64,000 nt of DNA from Atopobium sp. (lineage in GTDB: Bacteria; Actinomycetota; Coriobacteriia; Coriobacteriales; Atopobiaceae): assembly GCA_015259035.1 (NCBI GenBank), contig JABZHC010000002.1, forward strand, positions 15,820-79,819. Direction: 5' to 3'. This document shows positions 41,371 to 51,352 of this stretch, piece after piece. Positions within the stretch are counted from its first letter, which is position 1, and every line of letters begins with the position of its first letter. Below the pieces are notes generated by a model, which saw only the letters and a program-made list of their open reading frames with translations, did not search any database and was not told the DNA's origin. Made by a program: the position numbers and the translations under genes.

Positions 41371-44001
41371 ATGAACGAACGTAATCGTCGTGAGCGAGAA
41401 TCCACAGCTCACGAGCTAAATCGCATGAACGAGGCGGAGTGGACAGAGGAAGCTTCTGACAAGGAGCTCTCAACTCAGCCGCTTCCTCGCGCAACACAGA
41501 TGGAACTTCTCGCCCCAGCGGGAGGTCCAGCGCCATTTACCGCAGCTCTTGCTGGTGGTGCTGACGCTATTTACTGCGGCCTGGGTAACAACTTCAACGC
41601 CCGCCGTGGTGCGGACAACTTTGATGACGAGTCGTTTGCGCGTGCGTGTAGACAGGCTCATCTAGCTGGCGCTCGCGTGTACGTTACTGTTAACGTTGTT
41701 GTTAAGTGGGACGAGATGCAGCGGGTACTGCGCTTGATTCGCCGCGCGTGGGTTCTTGGTGCTGATGCTTTTATCATCCAGGACTGGGGTCTTATGGCTC
41801 AGGTAAGAAAGACCTGGCCAGAGATTGAATGCCACGTATCAACGCAGGCAAATATCCACGATACGCGCGGTGTTGCTGCCTGTAAAAAGCTTGGCGTGGG
41901 CCGCGTGACGCTGTCCAGAGAGCTTACGAAAGAAGAAATTTCTACCATTTCTAAGCTCGGCGTTGAGCTGGAGTGTTTTGGTCACGGCGCCTTGTGCTTC
42001 TGCTATTCGGGCATCTGTCACATGTCATCTATGCGAGGAGATCGCTCTGCTAACCGTGGAGCCTGTGCTCAGCCGTGCCGCCTGCCGTATGAGCTGCTCA
42101 ATTCTAAGCATGAAGTTGTCTCGATGGGTGGCATTGATAGACTGCTCTGCCCTAAGGATTACTGCACTATTGATGACGTGCCTGACATGATTGAGGCGGG
42201 CGTTGGTTCGCTTAAAATTGAGGGCCGCATGAAGGCACCCGAGTACGTGTATTCGGTGGTGTCTTCGTATCGTCAGGCTATTGATGCTGCCGAGAAGGGC
42301 GTGGATAACCAGGCCGATGTGGCACGTCGCCACCGCTTGCTTAAACGCTCGTTTAACCGTGGCCTGACCAACGCGTACCTGCATGGTACCGCTGGCAACG
42401 AGATGATGAGCTACGAGCGCTCTAACAACCGCGGTGAAATTGTTGGTGAGGTCACCGGCGGACGCCCACTTGAGGATGCTCTTGAGCGTAAGAGTGGTCT
42501 GAATGGTGGCCGTGTTAAGCTGCGCCGTTACAAGCAGGCAGATGTTGACCTTATTGCACACGCGCCTATTGGCAAGAATGACTTGCTTGAAATTAGGCCG
42601 CTCGATGAACCTGACAAGTTCTTGACTGCTCTTTGTCCTGTTGATGTTGAGCCAGGTCAGACAGTTACCGTGCGCACTTCTCGCGTTATGCAGACCGGAT
42701 CTACGGTACGCATTATTCGCTCTGAAGCGGCGCGCGTAGCTGCTGAGCAGATCTCTTCACTGGAATATCCTCGTAAACGAGCTGTTGACGTGGCTATTAT
42801 TGCCCGCATTGGCCAGCCCTTTACTGTGGCCCTTACTACCGCAGACGGTGTGGCAAGCGCGTCTGTCGAGGACTTTGTGGTGGAGGAGGCCCGCACTAAG
42901 GCGGTAACCTCTGACGAGCTCATTGAGCACGTTGGACGCATGGGAACCTCGCCGTTTGAGGCCGTAAGCTTTGACGTCCAGATGGACGATACGTGCGGCA
43001 TGAGCTTTAGTGCTGTCCACAAGGTCCGCGCTGCGGCATGTGAGCAGCTCGAGGCTGCGCTTCTTGAGGAGTACCAGAACCGCGAGCAGAAGATTGCTCC
43101 GCTTTCCCGTCTTGCCTATCAAAAGGAGCGAGAAGCCCAAGACAAAGAGAAGCTTTTTGCCTTTGATGAGGCGGCTGCAAAAACAAATGCATCGCAGGCA
43201 GAGGTCTGTGTTCTAGTTGAGACTCCAGAGCAGGCACGTGTTGCGCTCAAGGCGGGAGCACATCGTCTGTACGCAACTACCGATGCGCTCGCAGAGACTT
43301 CGTGGCCAGAGGATCTTCTCGCCAAGGTGACCCCATGGCTTGATGAGGTATGTCGCGAGATTGACCATAATCGCTTGGATCCCTACGTTGCTGCAGGTAA
43401 GCCGATTGCCGTGGGAAACATCTCCGAGCTGGCGTTGGCCGTTGAGCGCGGAGCCATCCCTGAGGTGCGCGAGTGCATTCCAGTCCACAACGACTACGCT
43501 TTGCAGGCACTTGCCGACATGGGCGCAGAAGGTGTCTGGCTCAACTCCGAGCTTACCCTCCAAGAGATCTGTCATATGGCGAGAAACGCCTCGATTCCTG
43601 TGGGTTATATGGTCAGCGGCCGTATTCGTACCATGACCACTGAGCACTGCATTTTGATGTCTACGGGCAAGTGTATCCACGATTGCGATGTCTGTAAGCT
43701 GCGCCTTGAGGAGCACACGCTTAGAGGTATTGATAACGATTACATGCCCGTAAGGACTGACAGACATGGTCGCTCCAAGATTTGGAGCCCTAAGCTCTTT
43801 GACGGCGTGCCAGAGATTGCCGAGATGCTCTCTGCCGGCGTGAAGCGCTTTATGGTAGACGCAACGCTTCTAAGTACGGAGCAGACACGGGAGGCTACCT
43901 CTCGCGTAGCTGCTGCTATTGCGGCAACAGCGTCGGGTGCATCATTGCCTACACGTCTGAAAGATGCGTCAGTTGGACATCTTTTCTCGCCAATTGGATA
44001 G
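41371..44001 (+). CDS. U32-family protein (RlhA/TrhP-like)
   Basis: An 876-residue peptidase U32 family protein. MELLAPAGGPAPFTAALAGGAD and the Cys-rich signature around CFGHGALCFCYSG and RGACAQPCRLPY (putative [4Fe-4S] site) are present. A second half includes a U32-like domain ending with CIHDCDVCKL. Characterised relatives hydroxylate tRNA or 23S rRNA rather than act as peptidases. The charged N-terminal 45 residues look disordered. Substrate cannot be assigned from sequence. Confidence 0.85.
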   Translation: MNERNRRERESTAHELNRMNEAEWTEEASDKELSTQPLPRATQMELLAPAGGPAPFTAALAGGADAIYCGLGNNFNARRGADNFDDESFARACRQAHLAGARVYVTVNVVVKWDEMQRVLRLIRRAWVLGADAFIIQDWGLMAQVRKTWPEIECHVSTQANIHDTRGVAACKKLGVGRVTLSRELTKEEISTISKLGVELECFGHGALCFCYSGICHMSSMRGDRSANRGACAQPCRLPYELLNSKHEVVSMGGIDRLLCPKDYCTIDDVPDMIEAGVGSLKIEGRMKAPEYVYSVVSSYRQAIDAAEKGVDNQADVARRHRLLKRSFNRGLTNAYLHGTAGNEMMSYERSNNRGEIVGEVTGGRPLEDALERKSGLNGGRVKLRRYKQADVDLIAHAPIGKNDLLEIRPLDEPDKFLTALCPVDVEPGQTVTVRTSRVMQTGSTVRIIRSEAARVAAEQISSLEYPRKRAVDVAIIARIGQPFTVALTTADGVASASVEDFVVEEARTKAVTSDELIEHVGRMGTSPFEAVSFDVQMDDTCGMSFSAVHKVRAAACEQLEAALLEEYQNREQKIAPLSRLAYQKEREAQDKEKLFAFDEAAAKTNASQAEVCVLVETPEQARVALKAGAHRLYATTDALAETSWPEDLLAKVTPWLDEVCREIDHNRLDPYVAAGKPIAVGNISELALAVERGAIPEVRECIPVHNDYALQALADMGAEGVWLNSELTLQEICHMARNASIPVGYMVSGRIRTMTTEHCILMSTGKCIHDCDVCKLRLEEHTLRGIDNDYMPVRTDRHGRSKIWSPKLFDGVPEIAEMLSAGVKRFMVDATLLSTEQTREATSRVAAAIAATASGASLPTRLKDASVGHLFSPIG

Positions 44002-44090
44002 TGCAGAAATAAGTTTGGAATTTTGGGTAGGATACCCATGTCGTAAATTATGGGCGCGTCCGCGCTTGAAGAGTTTGAATAGGAGCAAAC

Positions 44091-44327
44091 ATGGCCATTA
44101 ATCGTGACCTTTTGAATGCAACCCTTGATGTTATTCGTCAGAGCCTTCAGACCGATGGCGGTGACGTTGAGCTTATTGATGTAAGCGATGACGGCACCGT
44201 AACGCTTGAGATGACTGGTTCTTGCGCTGGCTGCCCAATGTCTGCATATGATATGTCTGAGGGTATTGAGCGTATCCTGATTGAGCACGTTCCTGGTGTA
44301 AAGCGCGTTCAGCCTGCAATGCTGTAA
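44091..44327 (+). CDS. NifU-like C-terminal domain Fe-S scaffold
   Basis: A 78-residue NifU_N-less scaffold with LQTDGGDVELIDV and the CxxC motif SCAGCPMS. It would carry Fe-S clusters for delivery to apo-proteins. It directly follows the U32 gene, itself a probable Fe-S protein. ATG after ATAGGAG. The stand-alone size is normal for Gram-positives. Confidence 0.92.
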   Translation: MAINRDLLNATLDVIRQSLQTDGGDVELIDVSDDGTVTLEMTGSCAGCPMSAYDMSEGIERILIEHVPGVKRVQPAML

Positions 44328-44338
44328 GTTATCGCTCG

Positions 44339-44363
44339 GCGTCAAAAAGTGAACATTTGACGC
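44339..44363 (+). promoter_or_regulatory. Hairpin after the NifU-like gene
   Basis: An 8-bp inverted repeat GCGTCAAA / TTTGACGC with a 9-base loop. No T-run follows. Function unknown; possibly 3'-end protection. Confidence 0.35.
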
Positions 44364-44455
44364 TTATCGGTTGTGAGCTTCATGCGCATAAACGTGTTTT
44401 TTATGCAGAGAAGTTGTGGTGAACCATAATTGACCTGCGTAATTACAAAATTTAT

Positions 44456-44500
44456 ATATCACGCCCCTCACATTATTGTGTAGGGCGTGATATTTTATAT
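44456..44500 (+). terminator. Terminator of the NifU-like gene
   Basis: An 11-bp stem ATATCACGCCC / GGGCGTGATAT with an internal mini-stem, followed by T-rich sequence. Confidence 0.82.
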
Positions 44501-44558
44501 AAATGGATAATTAGTTTTTCTGACCATTCATTTGTATGACGTAAGAAAGGTGGACGTT

Positions 44559-45116
44559 GTGGTTCTTTCTGATTGCGACATTAAAGCCGAGATTGCTGCT
44601 GGTCGTATCGTTATTGAGCCTCTGTGTGAGCAGAATGTACAGCCTGCATCAGTTGATGTATGTCTTGGCTCAAACTTTAGAATTTTCCGCAATTCTACGC
44701 ATACCTCAATTGATCCACTTGTAGCTCAAGAGGGTCTTACTGAGTCAATTGATGTTCCTGAGGGAGAAGTTTTTGTTCTTCATCCTGGTCAGTTTGCGCT
44801 TGGTACCACGCTTGAGCGCATTGCTATTCCTGACGATATCCTTGGCAAACTTGAAGGTAAGTCCACCTTGGGTCGCTTAGGCCTTATGATTCACTCAACT
44901 GCAGGTTATGTTGATCCAGGTTGGGACGGAGAGCTCACACTGGAGCTTTCTAATGTTGCTAACCTTCCAATCATCTTGCATCCTGGCATGAGGATTGGTC
45001 AGCTTTCCTTTGAGCGTATGAGCTCTCCTGTTGAGCGTCCTTATGGCTGCAAAGATCTTGGCAGCCATTATCAGGGTCAGCGCGGAGCAACTCCTTCGCA
45101 TGTTCTTTCAAAGTAG
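44559..45116 (+). CDS. dcd: dCTP deaminase
   Basis: A 185-residue trimeric dCTP deaminase/dUTPase-family enzyme: KSTLGRLGLM, HSTAGYVDPGWDGELTLEL and the C-terminal tail YQGQRGATPS. It yields dUTP or, if of the bifunctional actinobacterial type, dUMP for thymidylate synthesis; the sequence alone does not decide. GTG 44559 follows AAAGGTGG. It is followed 21 bp later by lgt. Confidence 0.93.
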   Translation: MVLSDCDIKAEIAAGRIVIEPLCEQNVQPASVDVCLGSNFRIFRNSTHTSIDPLVAQEGLTESIDVPEGEVFVLHPGQFALGTTLERIAIPDDILGKLEGKSTLGRLGLMIHSTAGYVDPGWDGELTLELSNVANLPIILHPGMRIGQLSFERMSSPVERPYGCKDLGSHYQGQRGATPSHVLSK

Positions 45117-45137
45117 TTTTAGTAAGTAGGACGTATT

Positions 45138-45953
45138 GTGTGGCTTGATGCTTTCTATCATTCGTTAAACCCAGTAGCACTTTCTCTGGGTCCGCTGTCT
45201 ATCAGATGGTATGGTCTGGCATATCTGGTGGGCTTTGTGCTTGCTGGCGTAGTTATGTATAGAACTGCTCAGCGCTGGAAACTTAACGTTACCCTTGATG
45301 ACGTGCTTAATTTGATGGTTGGCATCTCGTTTGGCGTTATTGTTGGCGCCCGTCTGTTCTACGTTATTTTCTACGGCGCTGGTTATTATGCGGCTCATCC
45401 ACTTGATGCATTTGCCTTAAGTCAAGGTGGTATGAGCTTTCACGGTGGCCTTGTAGGTGCTGTTGTTGGCGGCTCTATTGTCTGTAAGGCATCGGGCCTC
45501 TCTATCCCTACCATCTGTGACCTGGGAGTTATTGGTGCGCCACTTGGTCTTTTCTTTGGACGCTGCGCAAACTTCATCAACGGTGAACTTTGGGGAAAGC
45601 CAACAGATCTGCCTTGGGGAGTAATGTTTGAGACAGGAGGAGCGGTCTACCGTCATCCTTCTCAGCTCTACGAAGCACTTCTCGAGGGCCTTGTGATGTT
45701 TGCTATTTTGTACGTCCTTTCTAGGAAGTACCCTCCTCGTCCACAAGGAACGTTCATTGGAACGTTTTTGATGCTCTATGGCATTTTTAGGTTTGTCGTG
45801 GAATTTGTTCGTGTTCCAGACGAGCAGCTTGGCTACCTTTTTGGCAGCTTTATCACTATGGGACAGCTGCTCAGTCTGCCTTTAGTTGTACTTGGAATTG
45901 TGGTGCTTGTTTTGGCAAGAAGGCTAAATTCACCACAAGTTGGAAGGAATTAG
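45138..45953 (+). CDS. lgt: Prolipoprotein diacylglyceryl transferase
   Basis: A 271-residue membrane enzyme with about seven helices and the signature GLFFGRCANFINGELWG, plus the early YGLAYLVGF. It adds diacylglycerol to the lipobox Cys of prolipoproteins such as the tannase-like and solute-binding lipoproteins in this window. GTG start with AGTAGGA upstream. Four bases separate it from the next gene. Confidence 0.95.
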   Translation: MWLDAFYHSLNPVALSLGPLSIRWYGLAYLVGFVLAGVVMYRTAQRWKLNVTLDDVLNLMVGISFGVIVGARLFYVIFYGAGYYAAHPLDAFALSQGGMSFHGGLVGAVVGGSIVCKASGLSIPTICDLGVIGAPLGLFFGRCANFINGELWGKPTDLPWGVMFETGGAVYRHPSQLYEALLEGLVMFAILYVLSRKYPPRPQGTFIGTFLMLYGIFRFVVEFVRVPDEQLGYLFGSFITMGQLLSLPLVVLGIVVLVLARRLNSPQVGRN

Positions 45954-45957
45954 AAGC

Positions 45958-48900
45958 ATGTTTAAAAAGGCGCTCAATAGCCTTTTCTCCATACTTTTAG
46001 TGTTTGTGCTCTTACCAGCTCCTGCATTCGCAGAAGCAGCGGGGGAGCTGACCACTACTGTTACTGCAACCTCCTCAGCAGAGAATGCCCTTACTGCTCA
46101 GGACAACGCTTCTGGTACGGAAGCTGCTTCTGGTACGGTAGAAGCTACAAGTGGTGCAACCACAACCTCTGAAGAGACAGGCCCTGGTGTTGCAGCAACC
46201 ACAAATGAGACTGACTATCCACACAAAACGCTGGATCAGGCAGTAGAAACTCTGACTAATTCCTTCTATAAGCCAAAACCTCGCTATGGTGTAGATACTA
46301 ACCTCAACACCATGGTTGCAGAAGAGTTGCGTCGCATTGGTGCTGGAGAGGTTAACGTTAGAGTGGCATCTGTTCAGATGTCTTCGACAGCTTCATATGC
46401 TCACGCAGGCATTTCTACTAATCTTGTAACTAATGGCTCTATTGAGTACTTCTGGATGGATGCGGCCGGTTTTACTAATCAGAGAAGCACTCTCATCCTC
46501 CGTCAGGCAAAAGTTACCTTTGAACTTTCCAAAGATGGCAAGACCGTTCAATATACCTGCAATGTTTTAATCCCTTGGGATGAGGCAAAATCTCAGGCGC
46601 AACTTGCTGACGTATCTCAAAACCTTGCGCCATCATACGCGGAAGGACAGAATGAATCTTCTGTAACTTCAGACTTTACTCTTCCACATAAGCTTGTTTC
46701 CGCAGATGGAAACCAACTTTCATGGTCTAAGGTCACTTGGACTAGCTCAGATACCTCTGTCGTTCGCATTGATGGATATGGCACTGAGCCCTATAAGGCA
46801 ACAGTTACCCGCGGTATTCGTGATAAGCAGGTAACGCTGACCGCAAACGTTTCTTTGAGCAGCTCAGACGCTCCTCAGACAAGCTATCAGAAAACCTTTA
46901 CCATAACGGTTCCAGGTGACTCTTCGGCTATTACCGACGCTCAGAATAATCTGTTAAGACGTATTAACAGGCGTTTCTCGGCATCAAGTATTAAAGATGT
47001 GTATACCAATCACTCAATTAATGCTCAGGCGGTTACAGATGACCTGCAGATGCCTACGCCAAAGAACTTTGGCTTGGACGGAAAGCGCTATCAGTTTACG
47101 TACACTTCCTCCAATGCTGCTATTACGTTCAATGGCTATAGAGGAACGGTGTACCAGCCTTTGCCTTCTGCTTCCGCGCAGCAGGTAGACATCACTCTGA
47201 CCGTTACCGATAAAGAAAATCCTGAGGTATCAGTCTCTAAGACTCTTACGGTTACGGTAAGCCCGCTTAATCAGGCTGATATTGATGCAGAGCTTACTTT
47301 GATGAATGAGTCTAAGGCTCATTTCTGGGATGCACTTGCTACTCCTTCTGGTCAGCAGAATAAGCAGGATAGCGTTTCTGAGTCCTTGGCTACACCAAAC
47401 AAGTTCTATCGTGCTTCTGACGGCTCTTTGAACTGGTCTTATGATGTTAACAATACCGATAAGACCGCAAGTGGTATTGTGCCTTCGGAGTTCCCAACAT
47501 ACGACCCCATGGGCCCTGCTGATCAGGCGCGCACGTACAGTTCTTCTCAGCCAACAATCATTCAGAACGAGAATCTTGTTCTCGCACAGACTCCTGAGTA
47601 CAACACGTCTGTTACGGTTTCGGCACTTCTTTCAAGTGCACGCTATTCTCGCTATGCAAGCTTGTATCCAGATAATGAGCAGTTCCAGGCCCTTACTAAT
47701 CAGAAGGTCTCTGCCACCTTTACCGTGGCAGGCGAGAAGGGCGCTCGACCTGTAGAGGAAGACCCAGATCCAAGTCAGCTTGTTTCCGTCACTCTTTCTG
47801 TAGTAGGTCTTGATAAAGACGGTAAGCCTCAGCACTGGGCTCCTACGCAGACTATTGAGGTTCGTAAGGGTACTACTGCTGACAAGGTAACGTATGACTA
47901 CCTGAAGATTAACGGCCTTACCTACGATGCAGCGGGCGGTTATTTGTCTTCAATTACGTCGCCTTCACAGGGACTTACGCTTGCAACAGCGCAGGTAGAT
48001 GGCGCCTATAAATGGTGGCAGTTCTTTGTAAACGGTCAGCTTTCGGACAAGATGGCAAACAATGTTACCTTGGACGAAAACACTACCATTACCTGGACAT
48101 ATGGTGGTCAGGATAGCTCCATTCCAACTCCTCAAAATGAGTTGGTCATCAATCCATTTGCTGAGCACCCTAACCACGAGGCATCTTGGAGCGGTTTTGG
48201 TAGCGGAAACGGTTCCACTACTACGCAGAGCACCCCCATTAATTCTGCAGCTCTTCGTTGGAGTGTCACTGAAGGAACTCAGAATACACCTGGATTTATT
48301 TCTGATCAGGTTATTGTTAAAGACACGGTCTATTACGTAAGCGGTTCTACTCTCAAAGCAGTTGACGCTGCAACAGGTAACCTTATTGCCGAGGCACAGA
48401 TTGGCTCCAAGGTCTCGTACTTTGCACGTCCTCTGTACGTTAATGGCATGATTGTTGTTGCTACCGATGATGGATGTCTTACCGCATTCTCGGCAACAAC
48501 TATGGAGTGCATCTGGAAGACAGAGCCGCTGGATACCACCAATGCGCTGCAATCTGTTTCTAGCCTGACGGTTAATAACGGCACCATCTTGGCTGAGTTT
48601 ACTAAGATGAGCGGATTTGACGCAGTTGGTGGCTACATGGTTGCTGTTGACGCTACAACTGGTGCGCTTCGCTGGAAGCAGAATGCACAGCCTGCAAACA
48701 TTCCTGGAGCAACCTCTGGTCAGCCTTCAGGTTATTACTGGTCTGGCGCAGCGGCTTCTGGCTCTGACTTTATGATTGGCGACGAGTCCTCCTCTGTCAG
48801 GCTTATCAACGGTACAACCGGTGCCATTGAGGCTGAGCTTAACCTTGGCTCACCAATTCGCGCAGGTATTGTTCCTGTCTCTGTTGATCAAAACGGTAAT

Positions 48901-49764
48901 GGAACCTATCTTGCCGTAACCAGAAATGACGGTACGCTGCACCTGATTAGAAGAAACGGTTCTTCTCTTGTTGAGGAGAAGCAAGTCAAATTTGCAGCAG
49001 AATCCACCTCTACACCAACTATCAGCGGTTCTAACGTCTTTGTTAACGGCGTCGATGCTGAGGGCTACGGAACTATCTCTGTGATTTCTCTTGACACCTT
49101 TACGGTGATTGACCAGGCTCGTGCTGGCAAGGGTAAGTCTCAGAGCACCCCTCTTGTTTCTGTTCAACAAAACGGTACCTATGCCTACTTCACGGTAAAC
49201 GGTCTACCTGGTGGCGTATGGGTATACAAGTTGGGCACCAGCCGAGCAGCTCAGATTTACACTCCTGATAAAGATCATCAGAACTACACCACATCGTCGG
49301 TCATTGCAGATTTTGAGGGCAATCTTTACTACACCAACGACTCCGGCACGCTTTTCTCGCTTATTAATCAGAAACCTTCTGGCGAGAATACCCAGCCATC
49401 TGGAGACATTTTTAGCAGGACAGATTCCACAGCTACAAACGTACCAGCTCAAGATCCTTCATCTCCAGCTGCGCATGAAACTTCCTCGACCACCGCTGCG
49501 AGTGCTGGTGAGGAGGTTACAAAGGCTCCATCTGAGAACAAGACTGCAGACACTAACTCTGACGAGAAGCAGCTTCCACCTACTGAATACTCAAATAAGC
49601 AGGCCGCTGCCCCACAGCAGGTGTCCTCTGCGCCTACCATTCCACTTCTGAGTGTCTTTGGTTTCTTTGCTTCTGGTGCAGTTCTTGCAGTGTTTGTAGT
49701 GTTGCTTAAGAAAGAAACTGCTGCAATTCACCATGTTTCCAATGGCCGAGGCCAGGTGAGATAG
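45958..49764 (+). CDS. Large surface protein: Ig-like, DUF4430 and PQQ-like beta-propeller
   Basis: A 1268-residue exported protein. Signal peptide (cleavage near PAFAEA), Thr/Ser-rich stretch, then Ig-like/bacterial-surface regions (about 190-450) with VTWTSSDTSVVRI and FTYTSSNAAITF. About residues 606-717 resemble DUF4430, the transcobalamin C-terminal-like domain (WWQFFVNGQLSDKMANN, TITWTYGG). About 760-1137 is a PQQ-like beta-propeller (LKAVDAATGNLIAEAQ and similar blades). A Ser/Thr-rich linker and a C-terminal membrane helix (about 1229-1252) anchor it; there is no LPxTG. It overlaps the second DUF4430 gene by one base, followed by an ECF transporter, so it may capture a corrinoid. ATG 45958 follows GGAAGGA. 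Confidence 0.75.
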   Translation: MFKKALNSLFSILLVFVLLPAPAFAEAAGELTTTVTATSSAENALTAQDNASGTEAASGTVEATSGATTTSEETGPGVAATTNETDYPHKTLDQAVETLTNSFYKPKPRYGVDTNLNTMVAEELRRIGAGEVNVRVASVQMSSTASYAHAGISTNLVTNGSIEYFWMDAAGFTNQRSTLILRQAKVTFELSKDGKTVQYTCNVLIPWDEAKSQAQLADVSQNLAPSYAEGQNESSVTSDFTLPHKLVSADGNQLSWSKVTWTSSDTSVVRIDGYGTEPYKATVTRGIRDKQVTLTANVSLSSSDAPQTSYQKTFTITVPGDSSAITDAQNNLLRRINRRFSASSIKDVYTNHSINAQAVTDDLQMPTPKNFGLDGKRYQFTYTSSNAAITFNGYRGTVYQPLPSASAQQVDITLTVTDKENPEVSVSKTLTVTVSPLNQADIDAELTLMNESKAHFWDALATPSGQQNKQDSVSESLATPNKFYRASDGSLNWSYDVNNTDKTASGIVPSEFPTYDPMGPADQARTYSSSQPTIIQNENLVLAQTPEYNTSVTVSALLSSARYSRYASLYPDNEQFQALTNQKVSATFTVAGEKGARPVEEDPDPSQLVSVTLSVVGLDKDGKPQHWAPTQTIEVRKGTTADKVTYDYLKINGLTYDAAGGYLSSITSPSQGLTLATAQVDGAYKWWQFFVNGQLSDKMANNVTLDENTTITWTYGGQDSSIPTPQNELVINPFAEHPNHEASWSGFGSGNGSTTTQSTPINSAALRWSVTEGTQNTPGFISDQVIVKDTVYYVSGSTLKAVDAATGNLIAEAQIGSKVSYFARPLYVNGMIVVATDDGCLTAFSATTMECIWKTEPLDTTNALQSVSSLTVNNGTILAEFTKMSGFDAVGGYMVAVDATTGALRWKQNAQPANIPGATSGQPSGYYWSGAAASGSDFMIGDESSSVRLINGTTGAIEAELNLGSPIRAGIVPVSVDQNGNGTYLAVTRNDGTLHLIRRNGSSLVEEKQVKFAAESTSTPTISGSNVFVNGVDAEGYGTISVISLDTFTVIDQARAGKGKSQSTPLVSVQQNGTYAYFTVNGLPGGVWVYKLGTSRAAQIYTPDKDHQNYTTSSVIADFEGNLYYTNDSGTLFSLINQKPSGENTQPSGDIFSRTDSTATNVPAQDPSSPAAHETSSTTAASAGEEVTKAPSENKTADTNSDEKQLPPTEYSNKQAAAPQQVSSAPTIPLLSVFGFFASGAVLAVFVVLLKKETAAIHHVSNGRGQVR

Positions 49765-50420
49765 TGGTTAAGCTCACAAGAGAATCCAAACGGATTCTCT
49801 ATTTGGCAGCATCAATAGTATCTTTTGTGTTCATGCTTTTCTTTGCATGGACATTGATTCAGTATTTCTTTACGCCTGCTTCAAGCACTTCTGCTCAAGA
49901 AGCTCCTACCGCACAAGGTCAGACGGTAGCAGGTGCTTCTGGCGCGCAAACAGACTCTCAGACGTCACAGACGCAAGGGAGCTCTAGTTCAGACGCTCAA
50001 TCAAATGCTGATGCGTCTAAAACGCAGGATTCTTCTAATCAGAAAACGTCGGAGCCTTCTAACTCTGGTGACTCAACAAACGCTGTAGCTGCTCCTCATA
50101 AAGAGAATAGTGCGCTTTCTGTAAGTGTTACGGTTGACGGCTCTGCAGCCAAAGGGTCTTCATTTACTGTCAACCTCCAGGTGCAAGAGGGTACGTCAGT
50201 CTATGACGCGTTGCTTGCAAGTGGAGCCGGGGTAAATGCACGTAGCACGTCGTTTGGTATGTACGTTGCGGCTATTAATGGGCTTGCAGAGCGTGACCAT
50301 GGTCCACAGAGCGGTTGGGTATATTCAGTTAACGGTGTTCAGCCTAACTACACATCAGATGCATATGTTCTGCACGATGGCGATTCGGTTGTTTGGACGT
50401 ACGTTAACGCGGTGAACTAA
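49764..50420 (+). CDS. Membrane-anchored DUF4430 (transcobalamin-like) protein
   Basis: A 218-residue protein: N-terminal membrane helix (about residues 11-36), a Ser/Thr/Gln-rich linker and a DUF4430 domain (about 115-218) with GTSVYDALLASG, GWVYSVNGVQPN and DSVVWTYVNA. DUF4430 is related to the C-terminal domain of intrinsic factor and transcobalamin, which closes over bound cobalamin. GTG start overlapping the preceding stop. Its own stop overlaps the EcfT start (TAATG). A docking or delivery role for the ECF transporter is inferred. Confidence 0.8.
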   Translation: MVKLTRESKRILYLAASIVSFVFMLFFAWTLIQYFFTPASSTSAQEAPTAQGQTVAGASGAQTDSQTSQTQGSSSSDAQSNADASKTQDSSNQKTSEPSNSGDSTNAVAAPHKENSALSVSVTVDGSAAKGSSFTVNLQVQEGTSVYDALLASGAGVNARSTSFGMYVAAINGLAERDHGPQSGWVYSVNGVQPNYTSDAYVLHDGDSVVWTYVNAVN

Positions 50421-51352
50421 TGAATCCCGCGCGCACAAGCTTTTCTCGACTGCACCCACTTGCTACGGTTGTACTGTTTGGATGCGAGGTTGTGCTTGCC
50501 GCATTTTCTTTTCAGCCTCTCTGTGCGCTGATTGCTTTTCTAGGAGCGCAGCTGTTCACAATCCAGTTGTTTGATACCAAACATGCTGTTAAACAGCTTG
50601 TTTGGTATGCTCCAATTATTATATTGATGGCGATAATCAATCCGTTTTTCTCGGCATCTGGCTCTACCGTTTTGTATTCTTTTGGGCACACGCAACTGTA
50701 CGTAGAAAGTCTGATGTACGGAGCTACCTCGGGCCTGGTGCTCGTAAGTACTTTAAGCTGGCTTGAGTGCCTGTTTGCAGTAGTGTCGCCGCTCGAGATG
50801 TTGCAGCGATCAAGCGTGCGCTTTCCAGGATTACAGCTGGTCTTGAGTCTTTCTGTGCAGCTTATGCCGCAGCTACTTTCTGACCTGACAACAGCCCGCC
50901 AAATCCAGTCAGCAAATACCGCAGCTAGAAGGTGTGATTCTGCTGTGCACTCACATCAGCAACGCCGTGTTCCAAGTCAAAGCCGTCTTTTGAGCGCGAG
51001 AAAAACTATTGTGCAATCAGCTACCACCATTAACGCAGTGTGCATGAGCGCGCTGGAGAAGTCGATAAGTACGTTTCAGTCTATTCTGTCTCGAGGTTGG
51101 GGGATGGCAGGACACAGGAGCAGATGGAGCGCTGAAGTGCTTGACGTCTATGATACTGTGGCGTTGCTGGTATTTACTTTCTTAAGCGTTATAGCAGCGG
51201 TTTCTTTATATATGCTGGTACAAGCTTGGCAGTTTTATCCTACCATGCCAGAGTTCCAAGTGAGTTTTTGGTATCTGGGCGTAGTGCTGTTTACCGTTTT
51301 ACCAGCAATTTTTGTGCGTGTTGATACTGTTTTATGGGAGCAGTCTGTATGA
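50420..51352 (+). CDS. ecfT: ECF transporter transmembrane protein EcfT
   Basis: A 310-residue CbiQ/EcfT-family protein with hydrophobic helices at both ends and a central cytoplasmic region ending SILSRGWGMAGHR, the site where the T subunit couples to the ATPases. The ATG overlaps the DUF4430 stop, and the TGA overlaps the ecfA start, so all subunits are made in register. Confidence 0.82.
   Translation: MNPARTSFSRLHPLATVVLFGCEVVLAAFSFQPLCALIAFLGAQLFTIQLFDTKHAVKQLVWYAPIIILMAIINPFFSASGSTVLYSFGHTQLYVESLMYGATSGLVLVSTLSWLECLFAVVSPLEMLQRSSVRFPGLQLVLSLSVQLMPQLLSDLTTARQIQSANTAARRCDSAVHSHQQRRVPSQSRLLSARKTIVQSATTINAVCMSALEKSISTFQSILSRGWGMAGHRSRWSAEVLDVYDTVALLVFTFLSVIAAVSLYMLVQAWQFYPTMPEFQVSFWYLGVVLFTVLPAIFVRVDTVLWEQSV

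Noticed and set aside
43213..43767. Long antisense frame within the U32 gene
   Set aside because: No motifs, and the sense frame carries a complete U32 protein.
45117..45957. Cobalamin riboswitch upstream of the DUF4430 cluster
   Set aside because: lgt ends 4 bp before the large surface gene, and no B12-box-like sequence was seen in or around lgt.
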